Shown here one piece after another: positions 1-6,495 of a DNA stretch of 7,603 nt (position 1 is the first letter of the stretch; every line of letters starts with the position of its first letter). The stretch spans positions 1 to 7,603 of the forward strand of contig JAUQWT010000164.1 in NCBI GenBank assembly GCA_030835005.1, in the 5' to 3' direction. Below the pieces are notes generated by a model that worked only from the letters and a program-made list of their open reading frames with translations, did not search any database and had not been told where the DNA came from. The translations under genes were made by a program, and so were the position numbers. The DNA is from Ignavibacteria bacterium (lineage in GTDB: Bacteria > Bacteroidota > Ignavibacteria > Tepidaquicellales > OLB5).

Positions 1-611
1 CTCGGATAGTCAAGCCAAACATTGAACATGAACCTATCCAGCTGTGCTTCCGGAAGCGGGTAAGTGCCTTCATGTTCAATCGGATTCTGGGTTGCGAGAA
101 CAAAGAACGGTTCATCGAGAGTGTATGTATTTCCAGCGGCAGTAACTTTATGCTCCTGCATGGCCTCAAGCAGTGCAGATTGTGTTTTAGGCGGTGTACG
201 GTTAATTTCATCTGCAAGTACCATATTGGCAAAAACGGGTCCATGGATAAATTTAAAATTCTTCGAACCGGTTGAAAGGTTATCTTCAAGAATTTCAGTT
301 CCAACAATATCACTTGGCATAAGGTCGGGGGTAAACTGAATGCGGCTGAACTTAAGCTCAAGCACATCTGCCAAAGTTTTTACCAAAAGGGTTTTCGCCA
401 GCCCCGGAACACCCACCAAGAGGCAATGGCCGCGTGATAAAATCGCAATAATTATCTGGTCAATAATCGCATCCTGGCCAACGATAACCTTTGCAACCTC
501 TTTTTTTAGCTCATTATACTTTACATTCAGATACTTAACAAGCTCTACATCATTTTGCTTGCCATTTGAACTTATTTGGGACTTTTGAACATCAGATTTT
601 ATATCTTCCAT
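1..611 (-). CDS. MoxR-family AAA+ ATPase, partial (C-terminus beyond left edge)
   Basis: The minus-strand reading frame opens with ATG at 611-609 and stays open for 203 codons to the window edge, so the C-terminal lid and the stop are missing. Visible motifs are Walker A GVPGLAKT (residues 67-74), Walker B VLADEINR (131-138, with D134/E135), sensor-1 ATQNP (173-177) and the LPEAQLDRF stretch carrying the putative arginine finger R193. These are the standard MoxR signatures. MoxR ATPases act as chaperone-like remodellers and often neighbour DUF58 and VWA-domain genes, which could lie beyond the edge but are not visible. The first 25 or so residues are polar and not part of the core fold. The gene lies 78 bases downstream of the last M16 gene on the same strand, with a hairpin in the gap, so co-transcription is possible but not certain. 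No clear Shine-Dalgarno precedes the ATG. Confidence 0.95.
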   Translation of the reverse strand, partial: MEDIKSDVQKSQISSNGKQNDVELVKYLNVKYNELKKEVAKVIVGQDAIIDQIIIAILSRGHCLLVGVPGLAKTLLVKTLADVLELKFSRIQFTPDLMPSDIVGTEILEDNLSTGSKNFKFIHGPVFANMVLADEINRTPPKTQSALLEAMQEHKVTAAGNTYTLDEPFFVLATQNPIEHEGTYPLPEAQLDRFMFNVWLDYP

Positions 612-653
612 TGTTTGGATTAACTGTTTGCTTTAATTCTAATGAATATTTCG

Positions 654-677
654 AACAAGAGGCTGCAACCCCTTGTT
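654..677 (-). other. Intercistronic RNA hairpin between M16 gene and moxR-like gene
   Basis: The arms AACAAGGGG and CCTCTTGTT (read on the minus strand) form a 9-bp stem around a 6-base loop. One pair is G-U on the minus-strand RNA but would be an A-C mismatch on the plus strand, so the structure fits a leftward transcript. No U-run follows on the minus strand, so it is not a canonical intrinsic terminator. It may be an attenuator, an mRNA-stability stem or a weak terminator. Confidence 0.5.
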
Positions 678-689
678 TGGATTTCTTTT

Positions 690-2156
690 TTACTTCTCAG
701 ACAATTGGTTTCCATCCGCATCAAAAACTTTTACTTCGCCGAATCGCTTCAATTTATCTTTTACAGCGCTGGCATCACCTGATACAACTATGAATAAGTT
801 ATCGGGATGAATATACTTTTGTGCAGCGTTCAAAATATCTTTCTTAGTGAGTTTATTGATGCTGCTGATATATGTGCTGTAATAATTCTTCGGCAAATTG
901 TACTGCTTCAGGTTTATTACCCTTGAAGCAACTGCATTTGCAGTTTCAAGCTGAAGAGGGAACACACCTGTTAAGTAATTCTTAACAGTCGAAAGTTCTT
1001 CATCTGTAATTTCATTCCTGATCATTTCCCTTAATTCTTCAATTATCAGTGCAATCGATGTATCTGTTACATCATTTCTAACATCTGTATCAACAGAAAA
1101 GTCACCGGGATTGATATGCGGATTGAAACCGCTCCTGGCGCCATATGTAAAACCATGTTTTTCCCTTAGATTGTAATTAATCCTTGAGCCGAAATACCCG
1201 CCAAGTATCGTATTCATTACTGTTACTGCAATATAGTCGGGATTGTTCCTTGCTATTCCAATGTGTCCAACCCTGAGGTTTGATTGGACTGCTCCGGGTT
1301 TATTCACTACAAAAACCGAATTATTGCCCGTGTTGTAAGGATTCTTTGATATTGTATTCCCTAAGGGTTCAACAAAATTGTTCTTCCAAACAGAGAATTT
1401 TTCGTTTACTATTTCCAGAGCTTCTTCCTTGGTGATATCACCAACAAATGCAATAATGAGTTTCTGCGGGAAATAGTGATTATTGTAGAAATCTATTATA
1501 TCTTTTTGAGAGAGACCCCTAACGCTTTCTTCAGTTCCTTCTGCCGGAAATCCGTATGGGCTGTTATACTTGCCATCAATATCTGTAAATAACACTTTAT
1601 TAAACATCTTATCACTCAAATGTCCTGCGTCGTCTTTAGCCTGAAGTATTGATGATAACCTTTGCTCTTTTACACGGCTGATCTCGTCTTCAGCAAAAAC
1701 CGGATTCAGCACAACGTCACTAAGAAGATCAACTCCAGTTCTCAGATGCTTTTTCAGGACTGAAAGCGAAACATAGCTGCCATCCCAGTCACTTCCTGTG
1801 TTCAGGCTTCCGCCTACAAAATCAATTTCTTCGGCTATCTGTGAGGCAGTTCTCTTACCTGTGCCTTTTATAAGCAGCTCAGCTGTTAATGAAGCAAGTC
1901 CGTAGTTTCTCCCGTCAAAAAATGAACCGGCATCTTTGAAAACCATCCTTACTGATACTGCCGGTATTCTATTGTTCTCGATCACCAGCACATTTATGCC
2001 GTTTGGCAAAGTTGTATCAAAGTAATCAGGAAACTGAACATCTTTCGGAGGTCCAGGTTTAGGGGGCTTTGTTCTGTCTAATTTTTCATCCTGTGCTGCT
2101 GAAGTCATTATCATAATTGGAAATATAAGTAAATAAAAGATTGTTTTTAATTTCAT
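690..2156 (-). CDS. M16 peptidase-family protein lacking the zinc site (accessory subunit), exported
   Basis: A 488-residue protein starting at ATG 2156-2154. The N-terminus is a typical signal peptide (basic start, hydrophobic stretch, SAA near residue 21), so it should act outside the cytoplasm. A proline-rich linker (about 28-42) precedes the M16 fold. At the position where active members have HxxEH the sequence is SLTAE (89-93), so all zinc ligands of that motif are gone. The C-terminal half keeps the conserved Arg/Tyr pair (R325 in GSRI, Y338 in FTYGA). In M16B heterodimers such as mitochondrial MPP, one subunit carries the zinc and the other contributes substrate binding. This protein fits the non-catalytic role, with one or both upstream-encoded M16 proteins as partner (inferred). 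It begins 17 bases after the preceding M16 stop, with no obvious Shine-Dalgarno, and is the third of three tandem M16 genes. Confidence 0.93.
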   Translation of the reverse strand: MKLKTIFYLLIFPIMIMTSAAQDEKLDRTKPPKPGPPKDVQFPDYFDTTLPNGINVLVIENNRIPAVSVRMVFKDAGSFFDGRNYGLASLTAELLIKGTGKRTASQIAEEIDFVGGSLNTGSDWDGSYVSLSVLKKHLRTGVDLLSDVVLNPVFAEDEISRVKEQRLSSILQAKDDAGHLSDKMFNKVLFTDIDGKYNSPYGFPAEGTEESVRGLSQKDIIDFYNNHYFPQKLIIAFVGDITKEEALEIVNEKFSVWKNNFVEPLGNTISKNPYNTGNNSVFVVNKPGAVQSNLRVGHIGIARNNPDYIAVTVMNTILGGYFGSRINYNLREKHGFTYGARSGFNPHINPGDFSVDTDVRNDVTDTSIALIIEELREMIRNEITDEELSTVKNYLTGVFPLQLETANAVASRVINLKQYNLPKNYYSTYISSINKLTKKDILNAAQKYIHPDNLFIVVSGDASAVKDKLKRFGEVKVFDADGNQLSEK

Positions 2157-2173
2157 TTTTAAACGCTGTATTG

Positions 2174-3469
2174 TTAACCGGGAATATAGTTCAGGACCAC
2201 CCTGTTATTTCTGTTGAGATACTTTGCTGCAGCCTGCATAATATCTGCTGCATTAACTTCCATGTAACGGTCAATGGTTGAGTTAACAAGTCCGGCATCA
2301 TTATAGAAGGTCTTATAGTGTGCGAGCATATCTGCTTTAGCAAGATTGGTCTGCATTCTGTAAATGCTTTTTGTCTCTATTCGGTTCTTTACTTTTTCAA
2401 GTTCTCTTTCAGCAGGTCCGTTTAGAGAAAAATCACCTAAAATTCTATCAAACTCTTCCTGTACTTCCTCCAGCTTAATTCCCGGCATGAGAATAGCGTA
2501 AAAGTAGAATAAGCCGGCAAATTCCCGCCCTTCGACCCAGCACCCTGTATCAGAAACCATTTGTTTATCATAAACCAGCGAATTGTAAATTCTGGAGCTG
2601 TCACCGGATGACAAAATATCAGTAAGAATATCAAAGGCATAATATTCTTTTGAATTCTCCTCTGGGATCTTATAGCCAAGAAATATTCCCGGGAGCTGAA
2701 CGTTGTCCTTTATTTGTACGATCTCTTCGTGTAAAATGGGATAATCATCAAATTTCCTCGGCGGAATCTCATCACCTCTGTTTATTGAACTGAAGTATTT
2801 CTCTACAAGTTTAAAAGTACTCTCAATATCAATATCTCCTGCTATTGAAAGCACTGCATTACCCGGTGTGTAATACTTTTCATAGAATTTTTTTATATCA
2901 CCAAGGTTTGCTTTTTCTATATCACCTGTATCGCCAATAGTATCCCAGCTATAGCCGTTATTCCTGAACAGCCGGGGAGGGAATTCCAGATTTACCGATC
3001 CGTAGGGGCGATTATCAAATACCTGCTTCTTTTCTTCGATAACAACTCCTTTTTGAACCTCAAGGCTTTCTTCTGTAACTGCAAAGCCAAGCATTCTATC
3101 TGACTCAAGCCACAAGCCAAACTCAAGCTGGTGAGAGGGGGCAAGGAGGTAATAATTTGTTTTATCTTCAGTAGTGTACGCATTGTTTTCGCACCCGGCT
3201 TCTATGGATAGACTATCATATTCACCCGGCTCAAGGTTCATTGACCCTTCGAACATTAAATGCTCAAATAAATGTGCATATCCACGCATACCCGGCTGTT
3301 CGTCTTTGCTCCCAACATGGTAGCACAGATTTATGGCAACTGAAGGAATTGACGAATCCTGTGAAAGAATAACTTTCAATCCGTTTTCAAGCGTACCTTC
3401 TGCAAACAGTATTTCTCCGGGTTTGTTTATTCCGGTGCTTGTTCTGAGCGAAGAATAATCTTTTGTCAA
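2174..3469 (-). CDS. M16 zinc peptidase, no signal peptide, TTG start
   Basis: A 431-residue M16B-type protein. The zinc motif HLFEH is at 66-70, and the third ligand is most likely E146 in VVIEEK, 76 residues further on, matching family spacing. The C-terminal half carries the SSR motif (291-293). The length equals one complete M16B unit (two roughly 200-residue halves). The start codon is TTG at 3469-3467, one base after the TGA of the upstream gene. An in-frame TAA at 3478-3476 rules out a longer start, and the next in-frame ATG (M61) lies just before the zinc site. An AAGG on the minus strand (3482-3479), nine bases before the TTG, could serve as ribosome binding site, with translation coupled to the upstream gene. 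Unlike both neighbouring M16 proteins it has no signal peptide, which is odd if the three work together outside the cytoplasm. It could be cytoplasmic, or made as a fusion to the upstream protein through a frameshift. Confidence 0.93.
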   Translation of the reverse strand: MTKDYSSLRTSTGINKPGEILFAEGTLENGLKVILSQDSSIPSVAINLCYHVGSKDEQPGMRGYAHLFEHLMFEGSMNLEPGEYDSLSIEAGCENNAYTTEDKTNYYLLAPSHQLEFGLWLESDRMLGFAVTEESLEVQKGVVIEEKKQVFDNRPYGSVNLEFPPRLFRNNGYSWDTIGDTGDIEKANLGDIKKFYEKYYTPGNAVLSIAGDIDIESTFKLVEKYFSSINRGDEIPPRKFDDYPILHEEIVQIKDNVQLPGIFLGYKIPEENSKEYYAFDILTDILSSGDSSRIYNSLVYDKQMVSDTGCWVEGREFAGLFYFYAILMPGIKLEEVQEEFDRILGDFSLNGPAERELEKVKNRIETKSIYRMQTNLAKADMLAHYKTFYNDAGLVNSTIDRYMEVNAADIMQAAAKYLNRNNRVVLNYIPG

Positions 3470-3470
3470 A

Positions 3471-4796
3471 TCAGTTTACCTTGTTTTCCGGTTTTGGTTC
3501 GTAGTAAAGTATAACCCTGTTATTGTTAGTGAGGTATTTTTTGGCTGCATTTAAAACATCTTCTTTGGTGACGCTGAGATACTCATCAACAATTGTGTTT
3601 ATCATTGCAGTATTCTTGTGGAAAGTCCAGTAGCTTGCAAGCGCATCAGCTTTGCCAAGTATAGTTTGCCTGCTGTTTATCTGGTCATTTTCAATGCTGT
3701 TCTTTGCCTTTTCAAGTTCTTTATCAAGTACTTCGCTGTTCTGAAGCTGGTTTACCAAACCTGTAATATCTGATTCAAGTGAATCACTATTTGTGTTTTT
3801 GAATCCCGTAGCATAAACGATCAACAGCCCGCCTACTTCGTTATCCCAAACAAAAGAGCCGGCAGATTTAGCAGATTTCTTTTTGTAAACAATGTTCTCA
3901 TACAGCCTGGAGCTTCTTCCGTCACCTATTATCATTGAGGCAACTTCAAGCGCCCTGACTTCTTTGCTTGTAATTCCGGGAATTTTATAACCGATGTATA
4001 CTGCCGGAAGCTGTATATTATCGTAGATAACGTCTTTGATCTCTCCGGTGTTAAAGATCACTTCAGGATATTTGTTCTTGACAGTTCCTGCAGGTTTGAT
4101 ATCGCTGAAATATTTTTCAGTGAGTTTTCTGGCATTATCATAATCAATATCACCTGAAATAACCAGTACTGCATTATCCGGACTGTAGTACTTCCTGTAG
4201 AAATCCTGTGCGTACTGCAGGTCTGCATTATTGAGATCATCCATGCTTCCTATTGGGACCCATTCATATGTCTGGCCTTTAAAAGCGCGCTTCATCATCT
4301 CCTGCCATCTTGAGCCGTATGGCGCATTGTCATAACGCATGCGTTTTTCTTCTTTAACAACTTCACGCTGGTTATCAAAATTTTCCTGTGTTACTTTTAA
4401 TGTCTGCATCCTGTCTGATTCCAGCCACAGGAGAAGCTCTAGCTGATTGGATGGAGCTGATTCAAAATAATTAGTTCTGTCCTGGCTGGTAGTGCCGTTA
4501 ACTGTTCCGCCTGCCTTTTGCACGTAATTAAAATGTTCTGACTTTCCGATATTCTCGGAGCCCTGGAACATCATGTGTTCAAATAAATGAGCAAACCCGG
4601 TTCTTCCGTAGTCTTCATCTTTGGCGCCAACGTGGTACCAAATATCCACCGATACAATCGGGTTTGTATTATCCTTATGCATTATTACGTGAAGGCCGTT
4701 AGATAGGTCAAACTCTTCAAATTCAATAAAACCGGTTTGGGTTCTTAACTCAGCTGATGCAGTAAACATTAATATTGGTATTAAGTATTTAAACAT
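3471..4796 (-). CDS. M16 zinc peptidase, exported; first gene of the M16 cluster
   Basis: From the ATG at 4796-4794 this is a 441-residue M16B peptidase. It begins with a short hydrophobic signal sequence (MFKYLIPILMF, then TASA as likely cleavage site). The zinc site HLFEH is at 70-74 and the third ligand is most likely E150 in VVKEEK, 76 residues on. The SSR motif of the C-terminal half is at 295-297. Predicted role: zinc-dependent cleavage of peptides or small proteins in the periplasm. The frame stays open upstream to a GTG at 4874 (467 residues), and a TTG at 4814 would give a longer 21-residue signal peptide. I prefer the ATG because the sequence upstream of it does not resemble M16 proteins, but the choice is uncertain. 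The gene ends with TGA at 3473-3471, one base before the next M16 start. It is similar in sequence to that next gene, suggesting tandem duplication. Confidence 0.94.
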   Translation of the reverse strand: MFKYLIPILMFTASAELRTQTGFIEFEEFDLSNGLHVIMHKDNTNPIVSVDIWYHVGAKDEDYGRTGFAHLFEHMMFQGSENIGKSEHFNYVQKAGGTVNGTTSQDRTNYFESAPSNQLELLLWLESDRMQTLKVTQENFDNQREVVKEEKRMRYDNAPYGSRWQEMMKRAFKGQTYEWVPIGSMDDLNNADLQYAQDFYRKYYSPDNAVLVISGDIDYDNARKLTEKYFSDIKPAGTVKNKYPEVIFNTGEIKDVIYDNIQLPAVYIGYKIPGITSKEVRALEVASMIIGDGRSSRLYENIVYKKKSAKSAGSFVWDNEVGGLLIVYATGFKNTNSDSLESDITGLVNQLQNSEVLDKELEKAKNSIENDQINSRQTILGKADALASYWTFHKNTAMINTIVDEYLSVTKEDVLNAAKKYLTNNNRVILYYEPKPENKVN

Positions 4797-4968
4797 TCGT
4801 AATTTAGTTGCCAAATACGTGAAGACCCGAGCAGGTATTGATCTCAAACCCGACCGGATTAAGAATTCCTTCACATAATTATGTTAAACAAGTAAAATAA
4901 CTATGTCGTTTCTAATAAAAAAGCTAGTTTTCGTTATATATCTAAGATTGCCAGGCAATAATTTCACG

Positions 4969-5016
4969 TCTGCCTGCCGGCTCGCCCGCACAGGCGGGTG
5001 TACAGGCACAGGCAGG
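4969..5016. repeat. GC-rich REP-like palindrome
   Basis: An outer 7-bp perfect stem, CTGCCTG (4970-4976) with CAGGCAG (5009-5015), encloses an inner hairpin CCCGC-ACAG-GCGGG (4985-4998). The hexamer ACAGGC occurs three times within it. The block is much richer in GC than the AT-rich sequence around it, which suggests a dispersed extragenic palindromic element. Copy number elsewhere in the genome cannot be judged here. Confidence 0.65.
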
Positions 5017-5129
5017 AATAACGCGGGCTTTTATTCAATAAGTTCGCAGCACGAGTTTTTCTGGAGTCATTCGCGCTTAATCTCCAAAGTAGTCATTCTC
5101 TGAAGTAGCGAATTTCTGCAGGCCAGTGC

Positions 5130-5146
5130 CTCTCCCAAAGGGAGAG
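5130..5146. repeat. Small perfect hairpin CTCTCCC-AAA-GGGAGAG
   Basis: A 7-bp perfect stem with a 3-base loop lies about 115 bases upstream of the pgsA-like gene. It is not followed by a T-run on the plus strand, and nothing on the minus strand needs terminating here, so an intrinsic terminator is unlikely. It may be the remnant of a small palindromic repeat. Confidence 0.5.
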
Positions 5147-5239
5147 AAGAGTATGATAATATGAGATGAGTCTAAAACTTCCGGTAAATTTTCCAATTTA
5201 GGGAAAAATATAAGCGTAGTTTTAATAATAATTTAGAAT

Positions 5240-5247
5240 TACATTTG
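5240..5247 (+). promoter_or_regulatory. Bacteroidota-type -7 promoter box TACATTTG for the pgsA-like gene
   Basis: This matches the consensus TAnnTTTG exactly and sits 13 bases before the GTG start at 5261. By the usual spacing transcription would begin near 5251, leaving a leader of about 10 bases. A clear -33 TTG is not present at the expected distance (the region reads TAGTTTTA), so this is a partial match. Confidence 0.45.
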
Positions 5248-5260
5248 TATCACTTTAGTT

Positions 5261-5833
5261 GTGAAAAAAGAAATCTTCTATATATCAAACCTTATCAGTC
5301 TCTCAAGGTTTTTGCTGCTTGGAGTTGCTGCATTCTATTTGCTGAGTATGAATTACCTTATGGCATGTGTATTGATTTTACTTATCTGGGTCTCGGATCT
5401 GCTTGATGGTTATTTTGCACGCAAACGGGGAGAGATCAGTGATTTTGGCAAAATAGTAGACCCTCTTGCAGACAAAGCATCAATCATAGTAATTGTCTTA
5501 ATTCTATTAATACAGGATATTATTCCGCTTTGGTTTGTAATAATCACCGTTTCCCGTGATGCGCTTATACTCATTGGTGGATTATATTTAAATGCCAAGA
5601 AGAACATAGTATTACAATCTAACTGGCTGGGGAAGGTGGCTGTTTTTACAATTGGGACAACCTTATTTCTTTCAATATTTGCAAAAGGAACCCAAATTGG
5701 GCAGTTCGGTAATTTTTTTTCGTATCATAATGAAATTACGGAACTTTTAATAGTCATATTGTTATTTTTATCTATAGGTATGATATTGTTATCTTTAGTT
5801 TCATATTTAAAACGTTTTCTAGAAAATATTTAA
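5261..5833 (+). CDS. pgsA: CDP-alcohol phosphatidyltransferase (PgsA-like, phosphatidylglycerophosphate synthase type)
   Basis: A 190-residue integral membrane protein with several hydrophobic helices. The family signature D-x2-D-G-x2-A-R-x8-G-x3-D-x3-D is complete: D46, D49, G50, A53, R54, G63, D67 and D71. The N-terminal NLISLSR segment (10-16) is also typical. Enzymes of this type transfer a phosphatidyl group from a CDP-lipid to an alcohol; by size and motif the best guess is glycerol-3-phosphate as acceptor, the first step to phosphatidylglycerol. The later conserved segment reads NWLGKVAVF rather than the GKxKT common in PgsA, so a related acceptor, for example a CDP-alcohol-type cardiolipin synthase, is possible. 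The start is GTG at 5261, with no other good start upstream and no obvious ribosome binding site. It is followed 19 bases later by the HU-like gene and probably shares its transcript. Confidence 0.9.
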   Translation: MKKEIFYISNLISLSRFLLLGVAAFYLLSMNYLMACVLILLIWVSDLLDGYFARKRGEISDFGKIVDPLADKASIIVIVLILLIQDIIPLWFVIITVSRDALILIGGLYLNAKKNIVLQSNWLGKVAVFTIGTTLFLSIFAKGTQIGQFGNFFSYHNEITELLIVILLFLSIGMILLSLVSYLKRFLENI

Positions 5834-5841
5834 AAAATTTT

Positions 5842-5850
5842 AAGGAGGGG
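5842..5850 (+). promoter_or_regulatory. Strong Shine-Dalgarno AAGGAGGGG for the HU-like gene
   Basis: A near-perfect anti-16S complement lies between the pgsA-like stop (5833) and the ATG at 5853. It fixes the start of the HU-like gene. It is the only strong Shine-Dalgarno in the window, which suggests this small DNA-binding protein is made at a higher level than its operon partner. Confidence 0.85.
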
Positions 5851-5852
5851 TA

Positions 5853-6185
5853 ATGGAAGCAAAAGAAAAGAAGCTCAGGGTCAGGACATTAACTAAGAAA
5901 GATATAGAAATAAAGCTTGCTAAAAAATTCGAGGGAAGAAAAATTTCCGAGAAAGCTGCGGTAGATGCTTTGTTTGATAGTATCCGTGAATTGTTGATGA
6001 CTGCCAGCCCGGACCTCAGGATCGAGATCAGGGACTTCGGAGTTTTTGAAGTTAAGATAACCAAACCTAAACCAAAGGCAAGGAATCTGAAAACAGGCGA
6101 GTTTGTATATGTACCGGCAAGGAAAAAGATGCATTTCAAACCCGGAAAACTGCTGAAAGAGTTTTTGAAGAGGCCGCTGGTTTAA
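5853..6185 (+). CDS. HU/IHF-family nucleoid DNA-binding protein
   Basis: A 110-residue basic protein, slightly longer than the usual 90-100. After a lysine-rich N-terminal tail (about 1-10) come the family elements: TKKDI helix (14-18), helix ending near MTASP (49-53), the IRDFGVFEV strand (59-67, family GFGTFEV), the DNA-binding beta arm with ARNLKTG (76-82), and a final strand and helix with FKPGKLLKEF (95-104). These proteins bind and bend DNA as dimers. In HU and IHF the arm normally reads RNPxTG and its proline wedges into the DNA; here that position is leucine (L79), so bending strength may differ. The glycine of the usual GFG is aspartate (D61). It is translated from a strong ribosome binding site, follows the pgsA-like gene closely, and is followed by a probable terminator. 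Confidence 0.92.
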   Translation: MEAKEKKLRVRTLTKKDIEIKLAKKFEGRKISEKAAVDALFDSIRELLMTASPDLRIEIRDFGVFEVKITKPKPKARNLKTGEFVYVPARKKMHFKPGKLLKEFLKRPLV

Positions 6186-6205
6186 GGGGCTCTGATTTTT
6201 TTTTT
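6169..6205 (+). terminator. Probable intrinsic terminator of the pgsA-like/HU-like operon
   Basis: A short stem overlapping the end of the HU-like gene (AGAGGCC 6169-6175 pairing with GGCTCT 6188-6193, one bulged G) is followed after two bases by ten consecutive T residues (6196-6205). The T-run directly after a GC-containing stem is the usual intrinsic terminator layout. The stem is only 6 bp, so efficiency is uncertain. Confidence 0.55.
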
Positions 6206-6215
6206 CAAGTATTAC

Positions 6216-6271
6216 ATCAGACTACAAGGGTCTTAACCATTTTTATGCTCTCAAGACTTTTGTAGTTTGAT
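6216..6271 (+). terminator. Long 19-bp-stem hairpin, possible second terminator
   Basis: Arms 6216-6234 and 6253-6271 pair over 19 positions (16 Watson-Crick, three G-U) around an 18-base loop. The G-U pairs exist only in plus-strand RNA and would be A-C mismatches on the other strand, so the element is built for a rightward transcript. A T-rich but interrupted tail (TTTATTTTAT from 6271) follows. It could back up the terminator just upstream, or be a repeat-derived RNA structure. Confidence 0.5.
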
Positions 6272-6322
6272 TTATTTTATCTCTTTGCCTTACTGCATAA
6301 GAAGCAAAACACAAGGCAGACT

Positions 6323-6458
6323 CAAAGACACAAAGACTCCAAGAGATAGAAGTTCTATTTTTAAGCTTGGCTGACTTTGAGACAGTCTCTAAAACAGTCT
6401 TTTGATTCCTTAGATATATATAAAATTTGCTTTTCTTTGTGTCTTGGTGACTTTGTGG
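6323..6458. repeat. Inverted clusters of CAAAGACA / CTTTGTGT-type octamers
   Basis: At 6323-6346 three 8-base units run in tandem: CAAAGACA, CAAAGACT, CCAAGAGA. At 6435-6458 three units run in the complementary sense: CTTTGTGT, CTTGGTGA, CTTTGTGG. The cores AAGACACAAAGA (6325-6336) and TCTTTGTGTCTT (6434-6445) are exact reverse complements over 12 bases. The two clusters therefore bound a roughly 136-base element. From memory, similar CACAAAG-type repeats occur between genes in many environmental bacteria; this could not be searched here. Confidence 0.5.
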
Positions 6459-6487
6459 CGGCTTCGGTTTTTTTGTAACTTCAGAAG

Positions 6488-6495
6488 TATATTTG
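6488..6495 (+). promoter_or_regulatory. Bacteroidota-type -7 box TATATTTG directly before ruvX
   Basis: This is an exact match to TAnnTTTG ending only four bases before the ruvX ATG at 6500. With the usual spacing transcription would start at about 6499, giving an essentially leaderless mRNA. No TTG sits about 19 bases upstream, so the -33 half is missing or degenerate. Confidence 0.45.

Larger units (their letters stand above)
4797..5260. other. Divergent intergenic region between the M16 cluster and the pgsA-like gene
   Basis: About 460 bases separate the leftward M16 genes from the rightward lipid gene. The only moderately long open frame here (4903-5103, plus) crosses a GC-rich palindrome and encodes no recognisable domain, so I do not call it. 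The region contains that palindrome, a small perfect hairpin at 5130-5146, and a probable -7 box at 5240-5247. A promoter for the M16 cluster must lie here, but I could not pick one with confidence; no TAnnTTTG match is present on the minus strand near 4800-4930. Confidence 0.6.

Noticed and set aside
64..588. Plus-strand open frames opposite the MoxR-like gene
   Set aside because: They are antisense to a clearly conserved AAA+ coding sequence and show no family motifs.
4797..4874. 26-residue N-terminal extension of the first M16 gene from a GTG start
   Set aside because: The ATG at 4796 directly precedes a hydrophobic signal sequence, and the extension would place a long basic segment before it. 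Kept only as an alternative start.
4903..5103. 66-residue plus-strand open frame in the divergent spacer
   Set aside because: It spans the GC-rich palindrome, has no ribosome binding site or recognisable domain, and its composition changes abruptly at the repeat; most likely non-coding.
5840..6139. Minus-strand open frames opposite the HU-like gene
   Set aside because: The plus strand carries clear HU/IHF motifs and a strong ribosome binding site; the antisense frames have neither.
6279..6347. Multi-arm inverted repeats (ATCTCTT/AAGAGAT with TGCCTT/AAGGCA inside) considered as a tRNA or structured ncRNA
   Set aside because: The arm lengths and loop sequences do not fit a tRNA cloverleaf and there is no T-loop motif; it overlaps the repeat cluster, which explains it better.
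6323..6458. Octamer repeats considered as a CRISPR array
   Set aside because: Units are only 8 bases, have no spacers, occur in opposite orientations, and no cas gene is nearby.
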